The notes below the pieces were generated by a model. That model worked only from the letters and a program-made list of their open reading frames with translations. It made no database searches and was not told where the DNA came from. The position numbers were made by a program, and so were the translations under genes. Below are positions 39,188 to 47,987 of a stretch of DNA of 64,000 nt, one piece after another (the first letter of the stretch is position 1; every line of letters begins with the position of its first letter). This stretch comes from Natrarchaeobius halalkaliphilus (GTDB lineage: Archaea > Halobacteriota > Halobacteria > Halobacteriales > Natrialbaceae): assembly GCF_003841485.1 (NCBI RefSeq), contig NZ_REFY01000004.1, forward strand, positions 487,850 to 551,849, read 5' to 3'.

Positions 39188-40987
39188 TCACTCGACAGTC
39201 ACGCTCTTTGCGAGGTTTCGTGGCTTGTCGATCGATCGGCCGAGTTCGTTCGCAACCCAGTACGAGACCAGCTGTAACTGGACGTTCCCGAGAACCGGTG
39301 CAATCGCCGGGTGCGTGGCGGGGATCTCGAGGACGTGATCGGCGTGTCGGCCGGCGTCGGCGCTGCCGTCGGTCACGGCGACGATCGGCGCACCGCGCGT
39401 TTCGACCTCTTTGACGTTGCCGATCGTCTTCGTCGGATTCGATCCGCCGGTTACGAGCGCAAACACCGGTGTTCGGTCGGTCACGAGCGCCAGCGGGCCG
39501 TGTTTTAACTCACCGGCTGCGAACCCCTCGGCGTGTTTGTACGTGATCTCTTTCATCTTCAGGGCCCCCTCGAGCGAAACCGGCGCGTTGTAGCCGCGCC
39601 CGATGAAGAAGTAGGCGTCGGCCCCTCTGTACTCCGTTGCGATCTCGCGAGCCGACGAATCGTCGAGTACCGTCTGGAGCTGTCCGGGAAGATCGCGCAG
39701 CGCCGCGGCCAGGTCGTCGTCGTACTCGCCCGTGAGTTCGCTTGCGAGCAACACCAGCGCGATCTGCTGGGAAACGAACGTCTTGGTCGCCGCAACGCCG
39801 ATCTCCGGTCCAGCACGAACGTACATAACGTGATCACACTCCCTCGCCGCGGAACTGCCGACGACGTTCGTCACGGCGATCGTCGTCGCACCAGCGCTGT
39901 TTGCGCCCCGGAGCGCCCCCATCGTATCCGCGGTTTCGCCGCTCTGTGTCACGCCGACGACGAGCGTCTCGTCGCCGACGGGGGTCGAGCCGGCGTCGTA
40001 CTCACTCGCGAGAAACGCCGTTGCTGGAACGCCGCGGTCGCGAAGTAACCGCACTCCATACAGCGCCGCGTGGTACGAAGTGCCACAGGCGACGAACTGG
40101 ACTTGAGTGGGAACCGACAGCATCTCGAGCGCCTCGACGTCGATCCGTCGCTCGAGTTCGGTGACGCGCTCGTGGAGACACTGGCGGACCGCCGTCGGTT
40201 GCTCGTGGATCTCTTTGAGCATGTAATGATCGTAGCCGCTCTTGCCAGCGTCTTCGGCATCCCACTCGATCGTCTCGATCGACGTGTCGACGACGGTCCC
40301 GTCGCGTTCGGTGACGACGATGTTGGTCGAGTCGATCGTCGCAAACTCGCCGTCGTCGAGGTAGATCACCCGGTCCGTATACTCGATGAACGCGGGGACG
40401 TCGCTCGCGAGAAAGTGGCCGTCGTCACCGACTCCGAGGACGAGCGGTGAGGACTGTCTGGCGGCGTACACCGTCTCACTGCCGGAGTAAACCGCCGCGA
40501 TCGCATAGCTTCCGTCGAGGCGATCGACCGCCCGACGGAACGCCTCCTCGACTCCGGCCCCGGCATCGAGCGCATCCGCGATCAGGTGAGGGACGACCTC
40601 GGTGTCGGTATCGCTTTCGAAGACGTACCCGTTCGCTTCGAGTTCGTCACGGAGCGACCGGTAGTTCTCGATGATCCCGTTGTGGACAACGGCGACGCGG
40701 TCGTCCTCGTCGGTGTGGGGGTGTGCATTACCGTCGGACGGCGGGCCGTGCGTACTCCAGCGCGTGTGCCCGATTCCCGCCGCACCGCCGACGGTCCTGT
40801 CCGAGAGTGCGGCCTCGAGCGCCGAGATGTCTCCCTCGCGCTTTTGTACCGAAATCGTCGAGTTGGCCACGGCGACGCCGGCGGAGTCATAGCCACGGTA
40901 CTCGAGTCCGGAAAGACCGTCCATCAGGACATCGATGACGTCCGTCTCCACTGTCCCCCCGCTGACGTAGCCGATAATCCCGCACAT
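39188..40987 (-). CDS. glmS: Glutamine--fructose-6-phosphate aminotransferase
   Basis: 599 residues. The class II glutamine amidotransferase domain starts MCGIIGYVSG with Cys2 as nucleophile and carries GHTRWSTHGPPSDGNAHPHT. Two SIS domains follow (FVACGTSYHAALYGVRLLRD; TQSGETADTMGALRGANSAG). The C-terminus ends KPRNLAKSVTVE as in other GlmS enzymes. It makes glucosamine-6-phosphate, the first step to UDP-GlcNAc. Its start overlaps the stop of the glmU-like gene by 1 bp. Confidence 0.97.
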   Translation of the reverse strand: MCGIIGYVSGGTVETDVIDVLMDGLSGLEYRGYDSAGVAVANSTISVQKREGDISALEAALSDRTVGGAAGIGHTRWSTHGPPSDGNAHPHTDEDDRVAVVHNGIIENYRSLRDELEANGYVFESDTDTEVVPHLIADALDAGAGVEEAFRRAVDRLDGSYAIAAVYSGSETVYAARQSSPLVLGVGDDGHFLASDVPAFIEYTDRVIYLDDGEFATIDSTNIVVTERDGTVVDTSIETIEWDAEDAGKSGYDHYMLKEIHEQPTAVRQCLHERVTELERRIDVEALEMLSVPTQVQFVACGTSYHAALYGVRLLRDRGVPATAFLASEYDAGSTPVGDETLVVGVTQSGETADTMGALRGANSAGATTIAVTNVVGSSAARECDHVMYVRAGPEIGVAATKTFVSQQIALVLLASELTGEYDDDLAAALRDLPGQLQTVLDDSSAREIATEYRGADAYFFIGRGYNAPVSLEGALKMKEITYKHAEGFAAGELKHGPLALVTDRTPVFALVTGGSNPTKTIGNVKEVETRGAPIVAVTDGSADAGRHADHVLEIPATHPAIAPVLGNVQLQLVSYWVANELGRSIDKPRNLAKSVTVE

Positions 40988-42222
40988 CAGGACCGGACCT
41001 CCGTTCCCTCCGCGACGGACCCGCGAACGGTTGTGCCGGCGCGGACGGTCGCGTTCGGTCCAACGATCGATCCGGGCGTGTACGTCACACCGCCGTCATC
41101 GCGAACGCGATCAGCGAGCAGCGCGCCGAGGGCGGCTTCCTCGAAGATCCGGTCACCGACGCGAACGTCTCCGGGTCCGCCGGGGATGGTCGTCCCGGCA
41201 CCGATCTCGACGGCCTGACCGGTCACACACTCGAGGACTGTCGCGTTAGTTCGGACACGCGTATCGGTGTCGAGGACGCTGCGTTCGACGACTGCTCCTG
41301 ATTCGACGGTGACGTTCTCACCGAGGCAGGCATAGGGGCCGACGATCGCGCCCGGTCCGATCTCGCAGTTGTCGTCGACGACGACCGGTCCGCGAACGAT
41401 CGCCGTCCCGTGGATGGACGACGACGGGCTGATCGTTCGCCGTTCTCGTCCGTTGGTGGTTCGGTCACCGCGACCCCGATCGAGCAGTTCGATCGCGACC
41501 TCGAGGACGTCCCACGGATAGGTCGCATCGACCCAGAGCCCTCCCGACTCGATGCCCCGAACCGGGGGAACACCGTCGCTTCCCGTCTCGAGTAGATAGG
41601 AGATCGCGTCGATCAACGAGTGTTCACCGGTTCGAGGCGTTGTCTCGGAAATCGCCTCGAAAATTTCGGGCTCGAGACCGTACACGCCCGCGTTCAGTCG
41701 GTATTCGCGGTCGTCGCGTGGTCGCTCGACGAGTTCGACGACGGGTGCTGTCGGCGTCTCCTCGTCGGTAGCCCGATCCACGAGAACGCCACCGTAGGTG
41801 CTGACCTCACTTCGCTGTAACAGCCCGAGCGTGGCGACGGAATCGCTTCGCTCGTGGGCCGAAACGACGTCGGCTATGATTCGGCGGTCAACGATCTGGT
41901 CGCCGTTGATGACGAGCATCGAGCCGTCGACGACCCCGCGGATCGACAGGAGTGCGTCTCCCGTGCCGAGTTGACTCCGCTGGTGTACGTAGGTAAGGGG
42001 AACGTTACGGTACGTTGGCCCGAAGTGAGACTGTACACGCTCGCGCTGGTATCCGACGACGACCGTGATATCCGTCACCCCGGCATCGATCAGTTCGTCG
42101 AGGACGCGCTCGAGGACCGGCGTCGTCGCGGCGGGGAGCATCGGTTTCGGTCGACTCCGAGTCAACGGGCGAAGTCGGCGTCCTTCACCGGCTGCAAGTA
42201 CGACTGCAGAGAGCGACTCCAT
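40987..42222 (-). CDS. GlmU-like bifunctional sugar-1-phosphate nucleotidylyltransferase/acetyltransferase
   Basis: 411 residues. The N-terminal pyrophosphorylase domain has LAAGEGRRLRPLTRSRPKPM (residues 10-29), with SQLGTGDALLS and INGDQIVD. The C-terminal hexapeptide-repeat left-handed beta-helix includes IHGTAIVRGPVVVDDNCEIG and PGAIVGPYACLGENVTVESG. This architecture converts GlcN-1-P to UDP-GlcNAc in archaea. Other nucleotide sugars (dTDP-glucose type) cannot be excluded. Together with the neighbouring glmS and glmM-like genes it completes a UDP-GlcNAc pathway. Confidence 0.88.
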   Translation of the reverse strand: MESLSAVVLAAGEGRRLRPLTRSRPKPMLPAATTPVLERVLDELIDAGVTDITVVVGYQRERVQSHFGPTYRNVPLTYVHQRSQLGTGDALLSIRGVVDGSMLVINGDQIVDRRIIADVVSAHERSDSVATLGLLQRSEVSTYGGVLVDRATDEETPTAPVVELVERPRDDREYRLNAGVYGLEPEIFEAISETTPRTGEHSLIDAISYLLETGSDGVPPVRGIESGGLWVDATYPWDVLEVAIELLDRGRGDRTTNGRERRTISPSSSIHGTAIVRGPVVVDDNCEIGPGAIVGPYACLGENVTVESGAVVERSVLDTDTRVRTNATVLECVTGQAVEIGAGTTIPGGPGDVRVGDRIFEEAALGALLADRVRDDGGVTYTPGSIVGPNATVRAGTTVRGSVAEGTEVRS

Positions 42223-42313
42223 GGTAGTACCTATGAGTTTTTATCACTACTTAAATTTGTACATACTAGTATCCTTGAGTTTGGTATTATACCCGGTATC
42301 GGAGAAGGATTTG

Positions 42314-43642
42314 CTATCGGGTCGACTCGAGAACGATCTCCTTGGCTTCCTCGAAGAGTGCGTCCGCGCGAGCGGGATCGCGTGATTCGGCGGTCATCCT
42401 GACGAGGGGTTCGGTTCCGCTCGGTCGGATCAACATCCAGCCGTCGTCGCGATCGATACGAACGCCGTCCATCGCGTCGAACGCTTCGCCTCGCTCTCGA
42501 ACGGCGGCCTCGACGGCGGCCATCACCACCTCTCGATCGTCGACACGGACCGAGTCGCGTCTGATCGGATACGTCTCGAGTGCGGTCGCGAGTTCGCCGA
42601 GCGATCCGCGGCGAGCGACCAGCGACGCCAGCTTGCAGGCGGCAAGCGGTCCATCCGGACAGAGCGTTTCGTTGGGCCAGATCCAGGCTCCGCTCGGTTC
42701 GCCGCCGAACACCACGTCCGCCTCGGTGGCTCGCTCGGCCACGTAGACGTCACCGACCGGCGTCCGCGTGACGGATGCACCGACCGTCTCGAGTGCGTCG
42801 TCGAGTGCGAGGCTCGTATTCAACGGCGCTGCGACCCGGTCCCCGTCGCTTGCCGTTTCGCGAGCCAGCAGTGCGAGCAGTACGTCCTTCGGAACGAACT
42901 CCCCCCGCTCGTCGACCGCAACCATTCGGTCTGCGTCCCCGTCGTGGGCGATTCCCAGGTCCGCATCCGTCGCCCCGACGGTTCGTTCGAGCGTTTCGAG
43001 CGTCTCCTCGTTCGGTTCGCTCGGACGCGCGGGAAACCGGCCGTCCGGCTGACCGTTGAGCGTCCGAACCGAACACCCCAGCTCGTACAGCACGTCAGCG
43101 GTGATCCCGCCCGTCCCGTTCCCGACGTCGACGATCACGGAGAGCTCCTCGAGACCGGCGGCGGTGACGCTTTCGCGGATCGCCGCCCGATGTCGACGGC
43201 GTGCCCGTTCTGCGTCGTGTCGGGTCCGCTCACCGATCTCGTTCCAGGGTACGAGCGACACTCGTTCCTCGCGGACGCGCTCGCTGATCGCGTTTCGTCG
43301 CTCCTCGTCGAACGCCTGTCCCGAGGGCTGCCAGAGTTTAATTCCGTTGTCTTCCGGCGGGTTGTGCGACGCCGTGATCACGACGCCGGCATCGGCCTCG
43401 AGGGGCGCGACGCTCCGGGCGACGGTCGGCGTCGACGCCACGCCGATATTGATGACGTCGCCGCCGCATTCTCTGATCCCGGCGGTGAGTGCATCCGTCA
43501 GGAATCGACCGCTCTCTCGAGCGTCGCGTCCAACGACCAGACGGTCGTAGCCGTCGGAGGCGAGCGCACGACCGACCGAGAGCGCACGGTCCGCGGTGAC
43601 CTCGGAGCCGACCGTCCCTCGAATTCCACTGGTACCGAACAT
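42314..43642 (-). CDS. glmM: Phosphoglucosamine mutase-type phosphohexomutase
   Basis: 442 residues from the ATG at 43642 (MFGTSGIRGTVGSEV). The catalytic serine loop is TASHNPPEDNGIK. The Mg2+ loop is AHDGDADRMVAVDE. The sugar-binding loop is FGGEPSGAW. The phosphate-binding motif is RPSGTEPLVRMTAE. A TATA element 27 nt upstream of this ATG supports it over the upstream ATG at 43657 or the longer frame. It interconverts GlcN-6-P and GlcN-1-P, between GlmS and the GlmU-like enzyme in the pathway. Phosphomannomutase activity is also possible. Confidence 0.88.
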   Translation of the reverse strand: MFGTSGIRGTVGSEVTADRALSVGRALASDGYDRLVVGRDARESGRFLTDALTAGIRECGGDVINIGVASTPTVARSVAPLEADAGVVITASHNPPEDNGIKLWQPSGQAFDEERRNAISERVREERVSLVPWNEIGERTRHDAERARRRHRAAIRESVTAAGLEELSVIVDVGNGTGGITADVLYELGCSVRTLNGQPDGRFPARPSEPNEETLETLERTVGATDADLGIAHDGDADRMVAVDERGEFVPKDVLLALLARETASDGDRVAAPLNTSLALDDALETVGASVTRTPVGDVYVAERATEADVVFGGEPSGAWIWPNETLCPDGPLAACKLASLVARRGSLGELATALETYPIRRDSVRVDDREVVMAAVEAAVRERGEAFDAMDGVRIDRDDGWMLIRPSGTEPLVRMTAESRDPARADALFEEAKEIVLESTR

Positions 43643-44193
43643 ATGCAGGCACTTCATGGACCGGACATATATAACTATATTTCCATTCGAGATGTGAGAA
43701 TAAAAACTGTGTAGAGAGGCGAAAGTCATCCGACGTCGCGGAGATCGTCGCCGTACACCCTCGTTACGATGGGATAGATACCGGATACTCCATCCCACCA
43801 GCGTCGCCCGCCGAGTTTCGTCCAGATAGTCAGTCGATACCGAGCGCTCGGATCGCGTAATTCGGGCCTTCGACCGCGGTAAGTGGTACACCTAGAGAGA
43901 CGGTGACCGATGACCGATCGCACTCCTCGAGTGCGGCCCTACTCGATTCGGAGAACCTCCGACGGTGCAGGAGGCACCGTATACCGTGAGTAGACGGCGA
44001 TTTTATTCTCAGAGGAGGAGCTTCGGAATCAGCGTCTGTACTTCACCTTCGATCAGTGTTGTCGCTCGAGGATAGTCCATCGCGTAGTAGTTTCGTTAAA
44101 TCGGGTAGTTCACTGATAACAAAACGTACATCTGGTGGAGCGATTGGTACTCGCCATCCGGACGGTGACACCGTTCGCGTTGGGGGGATCGCT
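43643..44193. other. Intergenic region without a supported gene
   Basis: About 550 bp between the divergent glmM and the Tat-exported protein gene. A minus-strand frame of 65 codons (43726-43923) has no recognisable features and non-acidic composition. The right part may carry the promoter for the gene at 44194. Nothing else is seen. Confidence 0.4.
43666..43673 (-). promoter_or_regulatory. TATA box of the glmM gene
   Basis: TTATATATG on the minus strand, centred about 27 nt upstream of the ATG at 43642. The spacing indicates a leaderless transcript and fixes the start of GlmM at MFGTSGIRG. Confidence 0.65.
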
Positions 44194-44718
44194 ATGACAG
44201 ACAAAAATCGAATTTCACGGCGAACGAGCCTCAAAGGTATCGCAGCGAGTAGTGCACTCATCGGCGGCTCCATCCTCGGTGTCAACTCAGCCAGTGCCAC
44301 AGACAAGAACGACAAAAAGGGATACGACAGCGAAAAGAAGGGTAAAAAAGGCAAAAGAGACCGTCGAAAAGAAAAGAAGAAAGAAAAAGGACGTCGTAAA
44401 GATAGAAAGGACGGGAAAGGTAAGAAAGACGGGAAAGAAAAGCGCGGCCACGATATCAGCAACTACGTGGCGTTCAATTTCGAGGGTGCAAAGCCCGCCA
44501 AGCACAAAGCCGAGTTCTACCTGCACCACGGGAAGGACAAGGATCTAACGTTCACCTACAAGGTCCGCGAGACCGGCAAAAAGGGGAAGATAACGGTCCG
44601 GGATACCCTCGCCACCGCCGAAACCTTCTGGGTCAAGGCACCCGACGGCAAAGCGACGGTCAAACTCTACTACAAGGGGACCCACGTCGGCACTGCCTCG
44701 AGTTATCCCGACGACTGA
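44194..44718 (+). CDS. Tat-exported lysine-rich protein
   Basis: 174 residues from the ATG at 44194. The Tat signal peptide is ISRRTSLKGIAASSALIGGS, followed by cleavage near SASA-TD. A polybasic linker (residues about 36-85), with Lys or Arg at more than half of its positions (for example KKGKRDRRKEKKKEKGRRKD), is followed by a beta-rich domain (DISNYVAFNFEGAKPAKHKA onward) of about 85 residues. Such basic composition is exceptional in haloarchaea, where proteins are acidic. Binding of nucleic acid or of the acidic S-layer surface is possible. No family is recognised. Confidence 0.75.
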   Translation: MTDKNRISRRTSLKGIAASSALIGGSILGVNSASATDKNDKKGYDSEKKGKKGKRDRRKEKKKEKGRRKDRKDGKGKKDGKEKRGHDISNYVAFNFEGAKPAKHKAEFYLHHGKDKDLTFTYKVRETGKKGKITVRDTLATAETFWVKAPDGKATVKLYYKGTHVGTASSYPDD

Positions 44719-44740
44719 TACGGATTGCCGTACCTGTTTG

Positions 44741-44776
44741 CCGGAGCGACCGCGGGACGGTGCCCGGTCGCTCCGG
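44741..44776 (+). terminator. Inverted repeat after the Tat-exported protein gene
   Basis: CCGGAGCGACC (44741-44751) is perfectly complementary to GGTCGCTCCGG (44766-44776), an 11-bp stem with a 14-nt loop. It lies 22 bp after the stop codon at 44718 and before the convergent propeller gene. It is a candidate transcription terminator, although a T-run is lacking on either strand. Confidence 0.45.
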
Positions 44777-44991
44777 AAATGACGTACAGCAGTCCGTATG
44801 AGACGGCCTCCAGCACCGATTTATCGGCATAATCTTCGGACGGTCGCGGATACACCGGAGCTGAACGACGCGGTCGTGTGGGGGATTGTCGTCGATAGTT
44901 CGGTTCGAGTATCCCCGTCCAGAGAACCCGGAAGGGGAGATCAACGGTATTCTCGAGGGAACACGCGAACCAGCCGCGGTTCCGACGGACA
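44777..44991. other. Convergent intergenic gap
   Basis: About 215 bp between the inverted repeat and the propeller gene stop. Nothing recognisable is seen. Confidence 0.3.
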
Positions 44992-46272
44992 TTACCGGGT
45001 TGGAGTCGGTTCGGGAAGATCGGTCAACGGCGTGAGCTGAAGCGCATAGTCACCGCGGACACACGTTTCATCGTGGTATTCGACGGGTTCTTCTATCGTC
45101 GCGATCGTTCTGCCGTCGATGGCCGCCGCCGTCGCGATACCCTCTAGTCGCTGGATGCCGCCGACACCGGTTCCGAGATCGAACCAGCGGACGGCGTGTG
45201 TCTCGGGGTCGCGCACTCGGAAGTTCTGGGCGCAGGGGGCGACGATCGTTCCGTCGTCGGCGTCGATACCGTGGGCGAATCCGCGAATCTCGGCGTCCCA
45301 CAGACGGTCGCCACCGGCGTCGAACGTCATGAGGCGGTGTTCGTTCGGGTGACGGTTTTCGGTCTCTCGGCTCTCCGTCGCATAGGTGTTGCCGGTGACG
45401 AACGCCACGCGGCCGTCGCTTGCGTACACGTGGTTCGGATACGCATATAGCGTCTCTCCGTCGAGTTCGGTTTCGACCGCGAGGTCCACGCGCCATTGCT
45501 CTGTCCCGCCCGGTCCGAGCAGGTAGCCGCGCTTGTCCCCGTGGCTCGCGGCGGCGATCGAGTCGCCGTCGAAAGAAACGTCACCGACTCGGCGGTCGCC
45601 GGGCGTACCTGGATCCCACGCCCACTCGGGATCGCCGGTCGCCGTCTCGAGGACGACCAGGCCGTGATCGTGGCCGCCCGGACAGCGGTTGTAGCCGACT
45701 GCCAGTCGTTCGCCGGTGTCATCGAGATCGATCGATATCGACGATCCGTCGGTTTCGTACCGCCATCGGACGGTTCCGTCCGAGTCGAACGCGAAGACGG
45801 TGCTGTGCCACTGACGCGTCTCGCCGTCGCGCTCGTACCGGCGAGCCGCCGCGTAACAGCCGACGTCGTCGCCGCCGTCGTCGGTTTCGATCGCGACCAC
45901 GTACGGCTGGGAAAATATCGTGTCGTCGATCGCCCTGCCGACGTCCTCGACGGTATCGTATTGCCACCGTTTCTCTCCCGTCTCAGCGTCGTAGGCCACG
46001 ATCGATCCGGTTTCGCCGCGGCCGGCGACGACGACCGTACCCGTGGGCTCGAGCGTCTCGATTCCGACCGCGTGGTCCGGATGGTCGACCGACCACCGGG
46101 GCTCGAGGGAGTTCGGATCGAGCGTCGTTACGGTCCCGTCCCACTCCCCCACGGCGATCCGGTCGGCGGTGGCGTGGACGGTCGAACGCGTCCACATGTG
46201 ACGGCTCCGAGCGCTCTCGATCTCGCCAAGGGAGTACCGTCGAGCGTCGTGTGTGTCCGTGGGCACGGTCAC
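44992..46272 (-). CDS. PQQ-type beta-propeller protein at the end of the cobalamin operon
   Basis: 426 residues with repeated WD/PQQ-like blades, for example IVAYDAETGEKRWQYDTVED, VFAFDSDGTVRWRYETDG and MTFDAGGDRLWDAEIRG. No signal peptide is seen, so it is probably cytosolic. The start overlaps the DUF3209 gene stop by 4 bp, making it the last gene of the cob operon; similar genes occupy this position in other haloarchaeal cobalamin clusters (from memory). The function is not established. PQQ binding is not implied by the fold. Confidence 0.78.
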   Translation of the reverse strand: MTVPTDTHDARRYSLGEIESARSRHMWTRSTVHATADRIAVGEWDGTVTTLDPNSLEPRWSVDHPDHAVGIETLEPTGTVVVAGRGETGSIVAYDAETGEKRWQYDTVEDVGRAIDDTIFSQPYVVAIETDDGGDDVGCYAAARRYERDGETRQWHSTVFAFDSDGTVRWRYETDGSSISIDLDDTGERLAVGYNRCPGGHDHGLVVLETATGDPEWAWDPGTPGDRRVGDVSFDGDSIAAASHGDKRGYLLGPGGTEQWRVDLAVETELDGETLYAYPNHVYASDGRVAFVTGNTYATESRETENRHPNEHRLMTFDAGGDRLWDAEIRGFAHGIDADDGTIVAPCAQNFRVRDPETHAVRWFDLGTGVGGIQRLEGIATAAAIDGRTIATIEEPVEYHDETCVRGDYALQLTPLTDLPEPTPTR

Positions 46273-46640
46273 TCCTCTACCGGAAACGTTTCGTGGAGCG
46301 TGTCGTGAGCCGTTCCGAGCCCGTCGACGATGCTCTCGCCGTGGGTGACAAGCCGTTGGATCGCTCGCTCGCCGTTGCGAACTTCGAGCAGTCGACCGCG
46401 CGTGTAATCGAACTCCGGATCGTCGTCGTTCATCGTCGCGACTTCCTCCTCCAGATCGACCAGCGCCGCATCGAGGTGGCGCTGGATCTCCGAGAGGGTT
46501 TCGGCGTTTGCAAGCCCCTCGATCGGCCCCTCGAGGTGGCCCTCGAGTTCTTTCTCCGCGTGTTCGCGAGTGCTCTCGTCCCCGACGCCGAGGACGGTCA
46601 TCAGTCCGAGTCGTAGCGCTTCGATTTCGTGACAGCTCAT
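46269..46640 (-). CDS. DUF3209-like protein of the cobalamin operon
   Basis: 123 residues, acidic and helical: MSCHEIEALRLGLMTVLGVG, then EKELEGHLEGPIEGLANAET. It carries C3 and H4 near the N-terminus, which could bind metal. I recall DUF3209 as a family found next to cbiX in haloarchaea. It lies between cbiX (31-bp gap) and the propeller gene (4-bp overlap). A role in cobalt delivery or storage would fit but is inference. Confidence 0.78.
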   Translation of the reverse strand: MSCHEIEALRLGLMTVLGVGDESTREHAEKELEGHLEGPIEGLANAETLSEIQRHLDAALVDLEEEVATMNDDDPEFDYTRGRLLEVRNGERAIQRLVTHGESIVDGLGTAHDTLHETFPVEE

Positions 46641-46671
46641 GTGTATCGTATTCGTTCAGTGTCGTTCGATG

Positions 46672-47898
46672 TCACAGCGTCTGATCGACGAGTTCGCTCA
46701 CGATTCGGCCCCGGTCCAGGTGATCGGTTACGATTCGCTTTGCGTCGGTCGTCCCGACGTCGCCGTACCAGACGCCGTCCGGGTAGACCGCGATCACGGG
46801 GCCGTCGCCGCAGCGACCGAGACAGGACGAGCGCGTAATGCGCGCGTCGCAGTGGTCGGAATCGCGAGCCTGCTGACGAAGGCGCTCGAGAACTCTCGGT
46901 GACCCCATCTCGGCACAGGTTCGGTTCGTACAGACGGCGACGTGGTTCTTCGGCGCGTCGTGATCGTGCGGTTCGTCGTCGAGATCGGTGCGGTCGGCGT
47001 GTGATTCCTGGTGTGTGAGCGCTCGCAGCATGGCCCTTGCACCGCCGACGTCCTCTTCGTAGCCCGCGAGGTCAACCTTGTACTTGCAGGTGTCACAGGA
47101 CATCTCGACGCTGCCCGTTCGTGCCTCCTGCCACCGATCGGCGAAGACGTCGAGCAATCGGGAGTCGGTACCGAGCGCCTCGCCGGCCAGAGCGTCGACG
47201 TAGGGGTAGTCGTCGTCGAACTCCGCGGTCCAGTCGCGAACGCGCCGTGTCAACACGCCATCCCCGAGCATGTACGGCAGGACGACGATCGCGTCCGGTC
47301 GGTGCTTCGACAGCCCGTGGAGCGTCTCCTCGAGCGTCGGCTCCGTGACCCCGATGAAAGAGGCTTCCACCCGGTCGAACTCGCGTCCCTCGTACAGCAG
47401 CCGCGAGAGTTTGTGAACGTCGCCGTTCGCGTCCGGATCGCTCGAGCCGCGGCTGCAGACGACGACGGCGACGTCGTCTCGATCGCGACGGACTCCCAGC
47501 TCTCGCTCGACGGCTCCGGCCCGATCGTCGAGCAGGTCGATGATCGCCGGGTGAATACCCAGGTGCGAGCCGTTGTTGATCGCCAGATCGTGAGTCGCAC
47601 GAGCCTGCTCGATCGCCAGCGGAACGTCGTTTTTGACGTGGCTCGCGGCGAACAGAGAACAGTGGACGACGGTGAGTTCACTCGTGACCATCGCCAGTTC
47701 GGAGACGGCCTCGTCGATCGCCGGCTCCGCGAGTTCGAGAAAGGCGGCGTCGACCGGGATCTCCAGTCGCGTCTCGAGGTCGGCCGCCAGTTTCCGCACC
47801 TGTTCGTTCGACTTCGCTCGACGGGAGCCGTGGCCGATCAGGAGGATCGCCTCGTCGTCGAAGGCGGTCGTGGGCGACGTGTCGTGGGATGTGGTCAT
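46672..47898 (-). CDS. cbiX: Sirohydrochlorin cobaltochelatase CbiX fused to a [2Fe-2S] thioredoxin-like domain
   Basis: 408 residues. Two CbiX domains (residues about 12-130: ILLIGHGSRRAKSNEQVRKL; about 140-260: VVVCSRGSSDPDANGD) are followed by a middle CDTCKYK motif and a His/Asp-rich linker (SHADRTDLDDEPHDHD). The C-terminal thioredoxin-like [2Fe-2S] ferredoxin has VCTNRTC and SSCLGRCGDGP. It inserts Co2+ into sirohydrochlorin at the start of the anaerobic cobalamin pathway. The fused cluster may act in redox sensing or metal handling. Confidence 0.92.
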   Translation of the reverse strand: MTTSHDTSPTTAFDDEAILLIGHGSRRAKSNEQVRKLAADLETRLEIPVDAAFLELAEPAIDEAVSELAMVTSELTVVHCSLFAASHVKNDVPLAIEQARATHDLAINNGSHLGIHPAIIDLLDDRAGAVERELGVRRDRDDVAVVVCSRGSSDPDANGDVHKLSRLLYEGREFDRVEASFIGVTEPTLEETLHGLSKHRPDAIVVLPYMLGDGVLTRRVRDWTAEFDDDYPYVDALAGEALGTDSRLLDVFADRWQEARTGSVEMSCDTCKYKVDLAGYEEDVGGARAMLRALTHQESHADRTDLDDEPHDHDAPKNHVAVCTNRTCAEMGSPRVLERLRQQARDSDHCDARITRSSCLGRCGDGPVIAVYPDGVWYGDVGTTDAKRIVTDHLDRGRIVSELVDQTL

Positions 47899-47987
47899 CG
47901 TGTGCTCAGTGTCGATCGTGGCTGTTGACGTGATTCGTGATCGGGTGGCGGTTCGTCGGATCGCATCGATCGGCTCGGTTCCGATCG

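Noticed and set aside
43726..43923. Minus-strand 65-codon frame after glmM.
   Set aside because: Composition is non-acidic and no family or promoter supports it.
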